A stretch of 43,496 nucleotides of DNA from an uncultured Bacteroidales bacterium. GTDB taxonomy: Bacteria > Bacteroidota > Bacteroidia > Bacteroidales > P3. The notes below the pieces were generated by a model, which did not search any database, was not told the DNA's origin, and saw only the letters and a list, made by a program, of their open reading frames with translations. Shown here one piece after another: positions 6,475 through 14,679 of this stretch. Within the stretch, counting starts at the first letter, position 1; every line of letters begins with the position of its first letter. A program made the translations under genes and the position numbers. Location: NCBI GenBank assembly GCA_947168515.1, contig CAMVMF010000025.1, positions 1-43,496 on the forward strand. Direction: 5' to 3'.

Positions 6475-6654
6475 GGCCGGAGGTAGGAGAGAAAGGCCAA
6501 GCACAGGCACTAGCGGATGCCGGATAGCGACGGCAGACGGTCAGCAACAGCATGGCGTGGCAAGGCAGCTGCCTACCACAGTGCAGTAATGTAGAACGAA
6601 AGGCATTAGTTTCCTTATATTATTATTTTGTCTCATATCAATTTTAATGCCTAG

Positions 6655-6692
6655 AAGCGGTTCGCCAGGGGTTTTGGGGGGCCGCTTTTTTT
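6655..6692 (+). terminator. Probable terminator of the riboswitch transcript
   Basis: AAGCGG (6655-6660) pairs with CCGCTT (6682-6687), with inner C/G pairing, followed by T-rich TTTTTT. It would end a roughly 690-nt transcript starting near 6000 that carries the riboswitch and no substantial gene. The rest of 6211-6817 is otherwise featureless apart from the hairpin at 6455. Confidence 0.5.
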
Positions 6693-6817
6693 TGTGTGTG
6701 AGGGAGTGGGCGCGTGGCACCAGGGCGGGCAATGGCGTGGGCTGCCGCGGCAGGGGCCGGCTGGGTTGGGCGGGATTGCCGTTAATGGCTACGGGTTTTG
6801 CGCCCAGGGTTTCTTTT

Positions 6818-6989
6818 GCTCTAGTTCCGTATTTGACTTTTTTTTCAACAGCCTCGGAGTGGCTGAATCTACCTAACCCCACACAAGGACCGCAGTGTGG
6901 GGTAAGCAAAGTCCCTACAACTCAGCGTCTCGGAGAGACGCGACATTGAGCCTATATGCAAAAAAAACAGTCATACTTTATACTAGAGC
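6818..6989. mobile_element. MITE-like element 2 with TIRs and 9-bp target duplication
   Basis: This 172-bp element is homologous to element 1 in the opposite orientation. Both ends carry GCTCTAGT, a short variable stretch, then GACT and a T-rich run. Internally it has CAGCCTCGGAGTGGCTG, the hairpin CCCCACAC/GTGTGGGG around the AAGGACCGCA region, and GCGTCTCGGAGAGACGC. The flanks GTTTCTTTT (6809-6817) and GTTTTTTTT (6990-6998) match at 8 of 9 positions, consistent with a 9-bp target duplication. It has no ORF. The insertion lies only about 11 bp upstream of the -7 box of the helicase gene. Confidence 0.75.
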
Positions 6990-7000
6990 GTTTTTTTTAG

Positions 7001-7008
7001 TATCTTTG
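7001..7008 (+). promoter_or_regulatory. Predicted -7 box for the helicase gene
   Basis: TATCTTTG matches TAnnTTTG and lies 21 bp before ATG 7029. The -33 region falls inside the end of MITE-like element 2, so the inserted element may supply or have altered part of this promoter. Confidence 0.6.
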
Positions 7009-7028
7009 CAGACTCAAAAAAGTAACGC

Positions 7029-9500
7029 ATGGAGACAAATCCTCAGATAGAACTGGCTGAAAAATATGTGATGGAGACGGGTGTGTCCATTTTTCTGACG
7101 GGCAAGGCCGGCACCGGAAAGACCACTTTTCTGCACCATGTGAAGGAACATTGCAACAAACGCAACGTGGTGCTGGCCCCCACGGGCGTGGCGGCAGTGA
7201 ATGCCGGCGGTGTGACCATCCATAGTTTCTTCCAGCTGCCCTTTTGCCCCTATCTGCCCGATGTGCCCGAGCTGGTGACGGAATATCAGATGCCGGACCA
7301 GAGGAAGGGGTTTCGAAAATCGAAAATCGACATTATTCGCACCCTCGACTTGCTGATAATAGACGAAATCAGCATGGTGCGGGCCGACCTGCTGGATGCC
7401 GTAGACGCCGTGTTGAGGCGTTATCGCCGCAATAGCCGTCCTTTTGGTGGCGTGCAGCTGCTGATGATAGGCGATGTGCAGCAGTTGGCCCCCGTGGTTA
7501 CCGATGACGAGAAGCCCTATATGGACCGGGTCTATCCTTCGCCATTCTTTTTCCACAGCAAGGCCCTGCAAAAGGTCAACTACATCACCATCCAGCTGTC
7601 TAAGATCTACAGGCAGCAGGACCCCACGTTCGTTCAGCTGCTCAACAATATCCGCGACAACCAGTTTGACGAGGCCACCCTCAGGGCATTGAATGCCCGC
7701 GTGGTGAAGCCGTCGCAGGACCCACGGCCCCAAGGGGCCGGGACTGTCGGACCCAAGGAGAAGACACAGGAGCCCATCCTGCTCACCACCCACAACTACC
7801 AGGCCGACAGGGTCAACAGGCAGCGGATGGAGGAGCTGAGGACGACGCCCTTCACGCTCCATGCTCAGATAGAGGGCAACTTCCCCGAGACTTCTTTCCC
7901 CACCGACAAGGAGCTGACGCTCAAGCCCGGCGCGCAGGTGATGTTTGTCAAGAACGACAGCAGCGGCGGGCATCGCTATTTCAACGGCAAGCTGGGCACG
8001 GTGCAGGGGCTGCAGACCCAGAACGATGCCGATGGCAAGACCGAACAAGCAGTGGTGGTAGTGGACGAGGATGGCGACACCATCCGCGTCACGCCCGAAC
8101 AATGGGAGAACATCAAATATGAGATAGACCCTCGGGACAACACCATCAAGCAGGTTGTGGACGGAACTTTCACGCAGTACCCCTTGAAGACGGCTTGGGC
8201 CATCACCATCCACAAGGCCCAGGGGCTGACTTTCGACCGCGTGCAGGTGGATGCCGCGGCCGCCTTCACCTACGGACAGGTATATGTGGCCCTGAGTCGC
8301 TGCCGCAGTCTGGAGGGACTGACGCTGCTGACCCCCATTTCGGCGCATAATGCCATCGGCAGCACGGATATAGACCACTTTAACGCTACCCTTACCCCGA
8401 TGGAAGAGGCTGAGTCCAAGTTGGGCTACTACAAGGCGGCCTATTATTACGATGTGCTCTTCGAGCTCTTCGGTTTTGGCGCCATACAGCATGACCTGGA
8501 ACAGCTGGAACGACTGTTCCAGGACCATCTGCGCACCACCTATCCCCAGAATAGCAGCGACCTGTCGCAGCTGGCGGGGACCATGTCGTCTCAGGTGTCG
8601 GGTGTGGCGGAGCGGTTCCGTATACAGCTTTCCTCCATCAGCCAGATGCCCGAACAGCAGGCAGCCCCTCTGTTGGCGGAGCGCATCGCCAAGGCTGTCG
8701 GCTATTTCTTGCCGCAGTTGGAGCAGATAGATGCCAAGGTGAGGCCGATGCTGGGCGTTAGCGTGGACAACAAAGAGGTGTCCAAAAGGCTCAAGGAGCT
8801 GGCCGAGAACTGGAACGCTTCGATGGGACTGAAGGCTGCCCTGCTGCGGCAGGTGGAAAAAGAGGGGTTCGATGTGGCCAGATACCAGAAAACCAAAGTC
8901 GACTTTGCCTTGCAGAAGCCTCAGCGGCAACGGGTGCAGAAGGACGAGGAGGTCTACGGCAACGTGAGCCACCCCAAACTTGTCAAGATCCTCACCAAAT
9001 GGCGCGCCACCAAGGCCCGTGAGGAGCAGCTGCCGGCCTACACCATTATCCAACAGAAGAGCCTTCTGGCCATTGCCGACAAGCTGCCCCGCGACGGCAA
9101 GGCCCTGCTGAAAATACCCGGACTGGGCCAGGCCAAGGTGGTCAAATACGGCCAGGAGATTGTGCAGATGGTGGAAGACTACCAGGAGGAGATGGCAGGA
9201 GCCAAGGAGCCGAAATGGCGCAAGGCGGCCCGGCTTTTTGCCGAAGGCAAGTCGATAGAAGAGGTGGCTGGCTCCATGTTGCGGGCGGTGGGCACGGTGG
9301 AGGGCTACCTCTATACCGCCGTGGAGAGTGGCGAGCTGGATGCCGATTTGGTGGTTTCGGACGAGGGACAGGACGAGATAATAGACTATTTGTTGGAACA
9401 CCGAGACATGACGACACTCAAAGATGTCTACGAGCATTTCAACGGCAAATATAGTTATCTGGAACTGCGCGTAGCGCGGTTTCAGGCCCGTGATTTGTGA
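7029..9500 (+). CDS. Pif1/RecD-like helicase with C-terminal HRDC and HTH domains
   Basis: The 823-aa protein starts with an AAA/Pif1-type superfamily 1 helicase core: Walker A GKAGTGKT (residues 25-32), Walker B LLIIDEISMV (about 112-121), DVQQLAPV (about 153-160) and the late motif TAWAITIHKAQGLTFDRV with YVALSRC. After a helical middle region, residues of about 650-720 match an HRDC domain (EEQLPAYTIIQQKSLLAIAD, then KIPGLGQAKVVKYG). The C-terminus resembles an HTH_40 or RQC-like DNA-binding module. Such proteins unwind DNA during repair or restart stalled forks in the cytoplasm. The stop codon overlaps the next gene start (TGATG), so translation of the dipeptidase is likely coupled. Confidence 0.9.
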   Translation: METNPQIELAEKYVMETGVSIFLTGKAGTGKTTFLHHVKEHCNKRNVVLAPTGVAAVNAGGVTIHSFFQLPFCPYLPDVPELVTEYQMPDQRKGFRKSKIDIIRTLDLLIIDEISMVRADLLDAVDAVLRRYRRNSRPFGGVQLLMIGDVQQLAPVVTDDEKPYMDRVYPSPFFFHSKALQKVNYITIQLSKIYRQQDPTFVQLLNNIRDNQFDEATLRALNARVVKPSQDPRPQGAGTVGPKEKTQEPILLTTHNYQADRVNRQRMEELRTTPFTLHAQIEGNFPETSFPTDKELTLKPGAQVMFVKNDSSGGHRYFNGKLGTVQGLQTQNDADGKTEQAVVVVDEDGDTIRVTPEQWENIKYEIDPRDNTIKQVVDGTFTQYPLKTAWAITIHKAQGLTFDRVQVDAAAAFTYGQVYVALSRCRSLEGLTLLTPISAHNAIGSTDIDHFNATLTPMEEAESKLGYYKAAYYYDVLFELFGFGAIQHDLEQLERLFQDHLRTTYPQNSSDLSQLAGTMSSQVSGVAERFRIQLSSISQMPEQQAAPLLAERIAKAVGYFLPQLEQIDAKVRPMLGVSVDNKEVSKRLKELAENWNASMGLKAALLRQVEKEGFDVARYQKTKVDFALQKPQRQRVQKDEEVYGNVSHPKLVKILTKWRATKAREEQLPAYTIIQQKSLLAIADKLPRDGKALLKIPGLGQAKVVKYGQEIVQMVEDYQEEMAGAKEPKWRKAARLFAEGKSIEEVAGSMLRAVGTVEGYLYTAVESGELDADLVVSDEGQDEIIDYLLEHRDMTTLKDVYEHFNGKYSYLELRVARFQARDL

Positions 9501-10273
9501 TGCGACGAGGAAGGAACATGAGCATGCATGCCAGGCTGTTCTTATGCCTGCTGGCGGCAGGGCTGGCGGCTGTGGGGTGCCGGCAGCATCGGGCCGATGC
9601 GGAATGTGCCGTGGAGCCGTCCCCGGACAGCATGGTCGAAGAGGCTCCCGCTGCCGCTCCCGACACCAAGACAGAGGCCATGCTGCGGTCATTCGGACTC
9701 GTGGATGTGCAGGAGTTGGACCCCACCATTCAGGTGCACCTGGTGTATGCCACCGCGGACAACTTTGTTGGAGAAGTGCTGTATGCCGACCTGCACAAGG
9801 CTTTCCTGCTGCCACAGATGGCCGAGAAGGTGGCCAGGGCGCAGCAGCAGCTGCGGGCCGAGCGGCCGGACCTGTCGTTGATGATACTGGATGCCGCACG
9901 GCCGCTCTCTATCCAACGTAAGATGTTCCATCTGGTGGCCGGCACACCCCGCAATATCTATGTCTCCAACCCCAAACATGGGCCGGGACTGCACAACTAC
10001 GGGGCTGCGGTGGATGTCACTCTGGTCGACACGTTGGGTCGGCTGCTGGATATGGGGACGGCATTTGACCATTTTGGTCCCGAGGCCCATACGGGCAATG
10101 AGGCCCAGTTGGTCCGCGAAGGCAAAATCAGTCGTGAGGCCTTTGAAAACCGCCGTCTGCTGCGCCGTGTCATGAAAGAGGCGGGGCTGCTGCCTCTGCG
10201 GTCGGAGTGGTGGCACTTCAACCTCATGCCGCGTGAGCAGGCCCGCCAGCGGCTGAAACCAATCGACTGGTGA
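9500..10273 (+). CDS. D-alanyl-D-alanine dipeptidase (VanX/DdpX-like), lipoprotein
   Basis: A peptidase M15D enzyme that cleaves D-Ala-D-Ala. The N-terminus has a hydrophobic stretch ending in a lipobox (LAAVGC), so it is probably an outer-membrane or periplasmic lipoprotein, unlike cytosolic VanX. Numbering from the GTG at 9497, zinc ligands H166 and D173 lie in GLHNYGAAVD, and catalytic E237 and ligand H240 in SEWWHF. RPLSIQRKMF and SRxAFxNRRLL segments also fit the family. I use ATG 9500 (257 aa); ATGs at 9518 and 9524 also keep the signal peptide. Export and absence of vanH/vanA-type partners argue for peptidoglycan peptide salvage or trimming rather than vancomycin resistance. Confidence 0.88.
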   Translation: MRRGRNMSMHARLFLCLLAAGLAAVGCRQHRADAECAVEPSPDSMVEEAPAAAPDTKTEAMLRSFGLVDVQELDPTIQVHLVYATADNFVGEVLYADLHKAFLLPQMAEKVARAQQQLRAERPDLSLMILDAARPLSIQRKMFHLVAGTPRNIYVSNPKHGPGLHNYGAAVDVTLVDTLGRLLDMGTAFDHFGPEAHTGNEAQLVREGKISREAFENRRLLRRVMKEAGLLPLRSEWWHFNLMPREQARQRLKPIDW

Positions 10274-10641
10274 AAGCACAAGAGAAGTGACTGTCACGAG
10301 GCTTTGGCGATGATTGTATCGATTATTAAAAGGGGGACTTCTATAAATAGCCCAGAAGGGCAAGCCCACAATAACGTTGCAAAGCAGCGTGAGGATGTCT
10401 TATGAGTATGTATACACTAATGAGAAATGCTTATATTTGACCATACCTCAAACGATTGGTTAAATGAAACGAGGATGTCCCTGACTTTTGAGACACCCTC
10501 GTAACAAGCAGTTAGAGCTCAGCATACCGGATGTACGCGCTCTTAAAACGTATTAATAGAAACCATCATTATGTTATTGTCATTAGGTAGAAGAGTAGGG
10601 GGTGGGTTATTCTGTGGCCGTTTGTTGTTCGCAGGTATGGG
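10274..10641. other. Intergenic region, 368 bp
   Basis: No gene is seen. It contains a degenerate repeat (about 10330-10375: GGGGGACTTCTATA, then AGCCCAGAAGGGC) resembling part of 20225-20260, and an imperfect inverted repeat (10470-10503: ACGAGGATGTCC against GAGACACCCTCGT) that looks like the tip of a lost insertion element. Confidence 0.5.
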
Positions 10642-11190
10642 TTAAAGGATGGCTTTGATGCAGTCTTCTACTTGGGCCATGTCTTTGGTGGGTTCGAAGC
10701 GGGCAACGACTTGGCCGTTGCGGTTGACGAGGAATTTGGTGAAGTTCCATTTGATGTCGGAGGAGGTGCGCCATTCGGTGCCGGTCTTGTCGAACATGTC
10801 GACGAGTAGGGGGGCAATCTTGTTGTCCATGTCGAAGCCTTCGAAGCCTTTCTGGCTTTTGAGGAAGGTGTAGAGGGGCAGCTCGTTGGGACCGTTGACT
10901 TCGCTTTTCTTGAACTGGGGGAAGTCGGTGCCGAAGCGGAGGGTACAGAACTCGGTGATTTCGTCGTCGGAGCCGGGGGCTTGGTGGCCGAACTGGTCGC
11001 AGGGGATGTCGAGGATTTCGAGCCCTTGGTCCTTGAGGCGGCGGTAGATGGCTTCGAGGTCTTCGTACTGAGGGGTGAAGCCGCAGCCGGTGGCGGAGTT
11101 GACGATGAGGAGGACTTTGCCTTTGTACTGGTCGAGGCTGACGGTGTTGCCTTTTTTGTCGAGCAGGTTGAAATCGTAAATTGTTGCCAT
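10642..11190 (-). CDS. Glutathione peroxidase family protein
   Basis: From ATG 11190 the product is 182 aa, the usual size for bacterial GPx/BtuE-type thiol peroxidases. The peroxidatic cysteine is C36 in NSATGCGFTPQ; the glutamine motif appears as PCDQFG (an Asp replaces the usual Asn in PCNQFG), and the tryptophan motif as KWNFTKFLV. There is no signal peptide, so it is cytosolic. Bacterial members reduce peroxides, often using thioredoxin rather than glutathione. The frame is open to ATG 11217, which would overlap the end of the DUF2461 gene (ATGAATAA), a possible coupled start adding nine residues. Confidence 0.9.
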   Translation of the reverse strand: MATIYDFNLLDKKGNTVSLDQYKGKVLLIVNSATGCGFTPQYEDLEAIYRRLKDQGLEILDIPCDQFGHQAPGSDDEITEFCTLRFGTDFPQFKKSEVNGPNELPLYTFLKSQKGFEGFDMDNKIAPLLVDMFDKTGTEWRTSSDIKWNFTKFLVNRNGQVVARFEPTKDMAQVEDCIKAIL

Positions 11191-11209
11191 ATTGAGTGTG
11201 TTATTTTTG

Positions 11210-11908
11210 TTATTCATGAATGTCTTCGATGGCCCGCTCGAGGAATAGGTTGAGCGGGATGCTGGCCTTCCACACTTTCAGCACTTGGTCGAAGAGCTTG
11301 TCGGAGAGGATGTATTTCTCTGGCATGGTGTGCATGCTGGTGTAGTCGGTCCATTTGAGTAGGTCCACATCGGGCCAGTCGGCGGGATAGCCCTTGGGCG
11401 GGCGCGAGAGTTTCTTGCGGGTGAAGAATGTGTCGCCGTAGTATTTCTTGTAGCTGGGTTCGGCAAGAATGGTTTTGAACTCGTCGACGGAGTAGAAGAT
11501 CTCCTGCCGGATGGCGGCCAACTGCTTGGCCGACGGCATGAAGAATCCCCCGCCTAGCGAGCATCCGTTTTGCATGTCGAAGTCGGAGTAGCCCAGCTGT
11601 AGGTAGTAGCCGGGGGAGCAGACGGTGCGGTCGCCGCCGGAGTAGAGGAAGCAGGCTATATGGGTTTTGTAGGGGCGTTTGTCGGTGGTGAACCGCAGGT
11701 CGCGGTAGATGCGGTAGATGCATTGTTTGGCCTGTAGGTTTTTCAGGCCGGGGTCCAGGGGTGTCATGGCATCGATGAGGGCCTGGGTGAAATCGGTGAA
11801 GTCAGACAGGATGGCGGTCCAGCGGGACTTGTTGGCATTGAACCAGTCGCGGTTGTTGTGGGTGAGCAGTTCGCTGAAGAAAGGTAGTGTGTCGGGATTG
11901 ATTTTCAT
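11210..11908 (-). CDS. DUF2461 family protein
   Basis: The 232-aa cytosolic protein matches DUF2461 (TIGR02453): LPFFSELLTHNNRDWFNANK near the N-terminus, YRIYRDLRFTTDKRPYKTH in the middle and GGGFFMPSAKQLAAIRQEI after it. The biochemical role of the family is not known. It lies directly upstream of the glutathione peroxidase with overlapping ends, so the two are probably cotranscribed. It is divergent from the MFS transporter gene. Confidence 0.9.
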   Translation of the reverse strand: MKINPDTLPFFSELLTHNNRDWFNANKSRWTAILSDFTDFTQALIDAMTPLDPGLKNLQAKQCIYRIYRDLRFTTDKRPYKTHIACFLYSGGDRTVCSPGYYLQLGYSDFDMQNGCSLGGGFFMPSAKQLAAIRQEIFYSVDEFKTILAEPSYKKYYGDTFFTRKKLSRPPKGYPADWPDVDLLKWTDYTSMHTMPEKYILSDKLFDQVLKVWKASIPLNLFLERAIEDIHE

Positions 11909-11957
11909 TTTTTTGTTTAAATATCATTTGAAAATGCAAAATTACAATTTTTTTTTG

Positions 11958-11965
11958 TACTTTTG
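11958..11965 (+). promoter_or_regulatory. Predicted -7 box for the MFS transporter
   Basis: TACTTTTG matches TAnnTTTG, 40 bp ahead of ATG 12006. Confidence 0.6.
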
Positions 11966-12005
11966 CATTCTCAATTGAAAAAAAGTAAAACAAATTATTA
12001 ATATT

Positions 12006-13730
12006 ATGACAGAAACTATTAAAACACTTAGAGACAGTGCGGCAATGCGTTGGATTGCCCTGCTCCTTTTGGCTTTGGCCATGTTTTGCTCCTACATTTT
12101 CATGGACATTTTGTCCCCCATTAAGGATTTGATGATGTCTGAGCGTGGATGGGACTCCACGGCTTTCGGCACGATGCAAGGGTCGGAGGTGTTCCTCAAT
12201 GTCTTTGTCTTCTTCCTCATCTTCGCCGGTATTATCCTCGACAAGATGGGCGTTCGCTTCACCGCTGTGCTTTCGGGTACGGTGATGCTCGTGGGTGGCA
12301 TTATCAAATATTATGCCGTCAGTGAGAGCTTCATGGGCAGCGGCTTAGAGACCTGGTTCACCAATCACCTCAACTATATCCCCTTGTTCGAGGAAATAGG
12401 TGTGGCCCCCTTCTATCGTGGCATGCCCGCTTCGGCCAAACTGGCTGCTTGCGGCTTTATGATTTTCGGCTGCGGATGCGAGATGGCCGGTATCACCGTC
12501 AGCCGCGGTATCGTCAAGTGGTTCAAAGGCCGCGAGACAGCTCTTGCCATGGGTTCTGAGATGGCTCTCGCCCGTCTGGGTGTGGCCACCTGCATGATTT
12601 TCTCTCCCTATTTTGCCAAGCTGGGCGGCAGCATCGATGTCAGCCGTTCTGTGGCCTTCGGCGTAGTGCTTCTCTGCATCGCTCTGATCATGTTTATTGT
12701 CTATTTCTTCATGGACAAGAAACTCGACTCCCAGACCGGCGAGGCCGAAGAGAAGGACGACCCCTTCAAGATCAAAGATATTGGAAAGATTGTCTCCAGC
12801 CTCGGTTTCTGGCTGGTGGCTCTCCTCTGCGTGCTGTACTATAGCGCCATCTTCCCCTTCCAGAAGTATGCCGTCAACATGCTGCAGTGCAACCTCACCC
12901 TCAACGCTGCCGACCCCAACACCTTCTGGGGCGGAGACTCGGTGACCATCGTCCAGTACATTATTATGCTTGCCGTAGCTGCCTGCGCTTTCGCCAGCAA
13001 TTTCTCCAAGAACAAGAGCCTTAAGGTCACCCTGATGGGTCTTGCTGTTGTGGCCCTTGTGGTGTACTGCTACATGGGTTACATGCGCGGCACCGCTGAG
13101 ACTATTTTCGCCGTCTTCCCGTTGTTGGCTGTGGCCATCACGCCTATCCTCGGCAACTATGTCGACCATAAGGGTAAGGCTGCCTCAATGCTCCTCATTG
13201 GCTCCATCCTGTTGGTTGTCTGCCACCTCACCTTTGCCTTCATCCTCCCGCAGTTCAAGGGCTCTGCCATTGGTGGTGTCATCGTGGCCTATGTGACCAT
13301 CTTGGTTCTGGGTGCTTCCTTCTCACTGGTACCCGCTGCTTTGTGGCCTTCTGTGCCCAAGCTGGTGGACGAGAAGATTATCGGCTCTGCCTATGCGCTG
13401 ATTTTCTGGATTCAGAACATCGGTCTCTGGCTGTTCCCGCTGCTCATTGGCAAGGTGCTCGACAACACCAATCCCGAACTTGTGGCCCAGATTGATGCCA
13501 TCAAGGAACAGACGCAGGCTGCCGTTGAGGCCGGCACCATGACTGCCGCTGAGGCTCAGCAGCAGGTGGCTGCCGTCAGCGAGCAGGTGGCTGTCTCCTA
13601 TGACTACACCTGGCCGTTGGTGATGCTTGCCTGCCTGGGTGCTGCCGCCCTCCTCATCGGCCTCTACCTCAAGGTTGTCGACCGTAAGAAACACTTGGGC
13701 CTCGAAGAACCCAACATCAAAGAAGCCTAA
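12006..13730 (+). CDS. Major facilitator superfamily transporter
   Basis: The 574-aa protein has about 12 membrane helices with MFS features: a DILSPIKDLMMSERGW first loop, GIILDKMGVRFTA (the loop 2-3 motif G-x-x-x-D-R/K-x-G-x-R), and internal symmetry after about residue 270. It is longer than the usual 400-450 aa because of extended loops after helix 2, around residue 240 (GEAEEKDDPFK), and an Ala/Gln/Glu-rich periplasmic or cytosolic insert before the last helix (about residues 495-535). Related proteins are annotated as oxalate/formate or nitrate/nitrite-like, but no substrate can be assigned. It is a single-gene unit with its own promoter and terminator. Confidence 0.85.
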   Translation: MTETIKTLRDSAAMRWIALLLLALAMFCSYIFMDILSPIKDLMMSERGWDSTAFGTMQGSEVFLNVFVFFLIFAGIILDKMGVRFTAVLSGTVMLVGGIIKYYAVSESFMGSGLETWFTNHLNYIPLFEEIGVAPFYRGMPASAKLAACGFMIFGCGCEMAGITVSRGIVKWFKGRETALAMGSEMALARLGVATCMIFSPYFAKLGGSIDVSRSVAFGVVLLCIALIMFIVYFFMDKKLDSQTGEAEEKDDPFKIKDIGKIVSSLGFWLVALLCVLYYSAIFPFQKYAVNMLQCNLTLNAADPNTFWGGDSVTIVQYIIMLAVAACAFASNFSKNKSLKVTLMGLAVVALVVYCYMGYMRGTAETIFAVFPLLAVAITPILGNYVDHKGKAASMLLIGSILLVVCHLTFAFILPQFKGSAIGGVIVAYVTILVLGASFSLVPAALWPSVPKLVDEKIIGSAYALIFWIQNIGLWLFPLLIGKVLDNTNPELVAQIDAIKEQTQAAVEAGTMTAAEAQQQVAAVSEQVAVSYDYTWPLVMLACLGAAALLIGLYLKVVDRKKHLGLEEPNIKEA

Positions 13731-13750
13731 TCACATACGCTAATACGAAC

Positions 13751-13788
13751 AAAGCCCCCATCGTCTACGGTGGGGGCTTTATTTATTT
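13751..13788 (+). terminator. Rho-independent terminator after the MFS gene
   Basis: The perfect 10-bp stem AAAGCCCCCA/TGGGGGCTTT around a 10-nt loop is followed by ATTTATTT, 20 bp after the MFS stop codon. Confidence 0.85.
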
Positions 13789-13794
13789 CTCATA

Positions 13795-13880
13795 GCTGGG
13801 TTGCAACAGGCTGCCCGCAAATGGTCGCCATAGTCGTGTCTCAACGAGATGCTGTATGGGGCAGTGCCGTTGCCTCCATT
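13795..13880. repeat. Degenerate copy of the hairpin repeat family
   Basis: GTCGTGTCTCAACGAGATGC resembles the GTCGCGTCTCTTCGAGACGC hairpin of the MITE-like elements, followed by GTATGGGGC. No terminal repeats were recognised, so this is a weak, decayed copy. Confidence 0.3.
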
Positions 13881-13911
13881 ATGCTGCAGCGACGTTTTCT
13901 AGTACGCACCG

Positions 13912-14580
13912 TTATTCGATCGCGGTGACGTAGAGTTGGCTGTTGTCTACGCGGAATTTGATTTCGTGGCCGGAGAACAGCATGCCGTAGATGCGGTCGG
14001 GGTCGTGCTGGTATTGTGGACGTGGGTCGTGGGAGAGGACATCGAGGAGCGGTTGGCGGAGTCCTTGGGGTATTTTTTCCAGTAAGGTGGGACTGCAAAC
14101 GACCTCAAGGAGTCTCTCGGCAGGCCGTGTGGCGAAGCCACTGCGGGCCGTTGGATGGCTGTCGGTATAGGGGAGGTAGGGCTTGATGTCGTAGATGGGG
14201 GTTCCGTCCATTAGGTCGGCGCCGGTGATGTAGAGTAGGGGGCCCAGCGCCGGGTCTAGGTCGATGTGGTCCAACCGGACAGAGGAGAGGCCGAGGGCAT
14301 TGGGGCGGAAAGGACTGCGAGTGGCAAAGACACCGATGCGCTCGTTGCCCCCCAGTCTGGGAGGACGCACCGTGGGGGACCAACTGTCGCGAACTGCTTT
14401 GCTGAATTGCCATATCAGCCATATATAGTCAAAACCCTCCAGTCCGCGCACGGCCTCGGGGACACGGTATTCAGGCTCGAAGACTATCCTTCCGGGTGTT
14501 TCCACTATGCCGGCCTGCCGCGGCACACCGAATTTGGTGGTGAAGCACGTCTCGATATGTGCGATACTTTTTAGTAGCAT
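13912..14580 (-). CDS. trmO: tRNA (N6-threonylcarbamoyladenosine37-N6)-methyltransferase TrmO
   Basis: The 222-aa protein matches the TsaA/YaeB/TrmO family: AHIETCFTTKFGVPRQAG at the N-terminus, FDYIWLIWQF, and the strongly conserved ATRSPFRPNALGLSSVRL. E. coli TrmO is 235 aa. It methylates t6A37 in certain tRNAs using S-adenosylmethionine. It is the last gene of a minus-strand series starting at 17814, 99 bp after the PAP2 gene, and may be cotranscribed. Confidence 0.9.
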   Translation of the reverse strand: MLLKSIAHIETCFTTKFGVPRQAGIVETPGRIVFEPEYRVPEAVRGLEGFDYIWLIWQFSKAVRDSWSPTVRPPRLGGNERIGVFATRSPFRPNALGLSSVRLDHIDLDPALGPLLYITGADLMDGTPIYDIKPYLPYTDSHPTARSGFATRPAERLLEVVCSPTLLEKIPQGLRQPLLDVLSHDPRPQYQHDPDRIYGMLFSGHEIKFRVDNSQLYVTAIE

Positions 14581-14679
14581 GATGTTGGGGTATGATGTTG
14601 CCAGTTGGTGTTCCGTCGGCCGCCATCTGCTGTTCGATAGAGTAGTTATGGCGGTGGGGCCGATGGCGGTGGCAGACGC

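Noticed and set aside
6541-6909. 122-codon minus-strand frame behind the riboswitch
   Set aside because: It runs through the MITE-like element and the terminator hairpin and has no family resemblance.
7014-9899. A 961-codon open frame antisense to the helicase and dipeptidase genes
   Set aside because: It overlaps two well-supported genes completely, its translation has no recognisable domains, and strong codon bias on the real strand explains the lack of stops. Similar antisense frames over gyrB (24756-26519), the aminotransferase (27569-28888), serC (33346-34452) and the MFS gene (12345-13169) were rejected for the same reason.
9500-10273. Vancomycin resistance gene vanX
   Set aside because: The protein carries a lipoprotein signal and lacks vanH/vanA/vanR/vanS-type neighbours, so resistance is not supported.
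10470-10503. Rho-independent terminator after glutathione peroxidase
   Set aside because: The inverted repeat is imperfect, lies about 140 bp after the stop codon and lacks a T-run; it looks more like an old insertion-element end.
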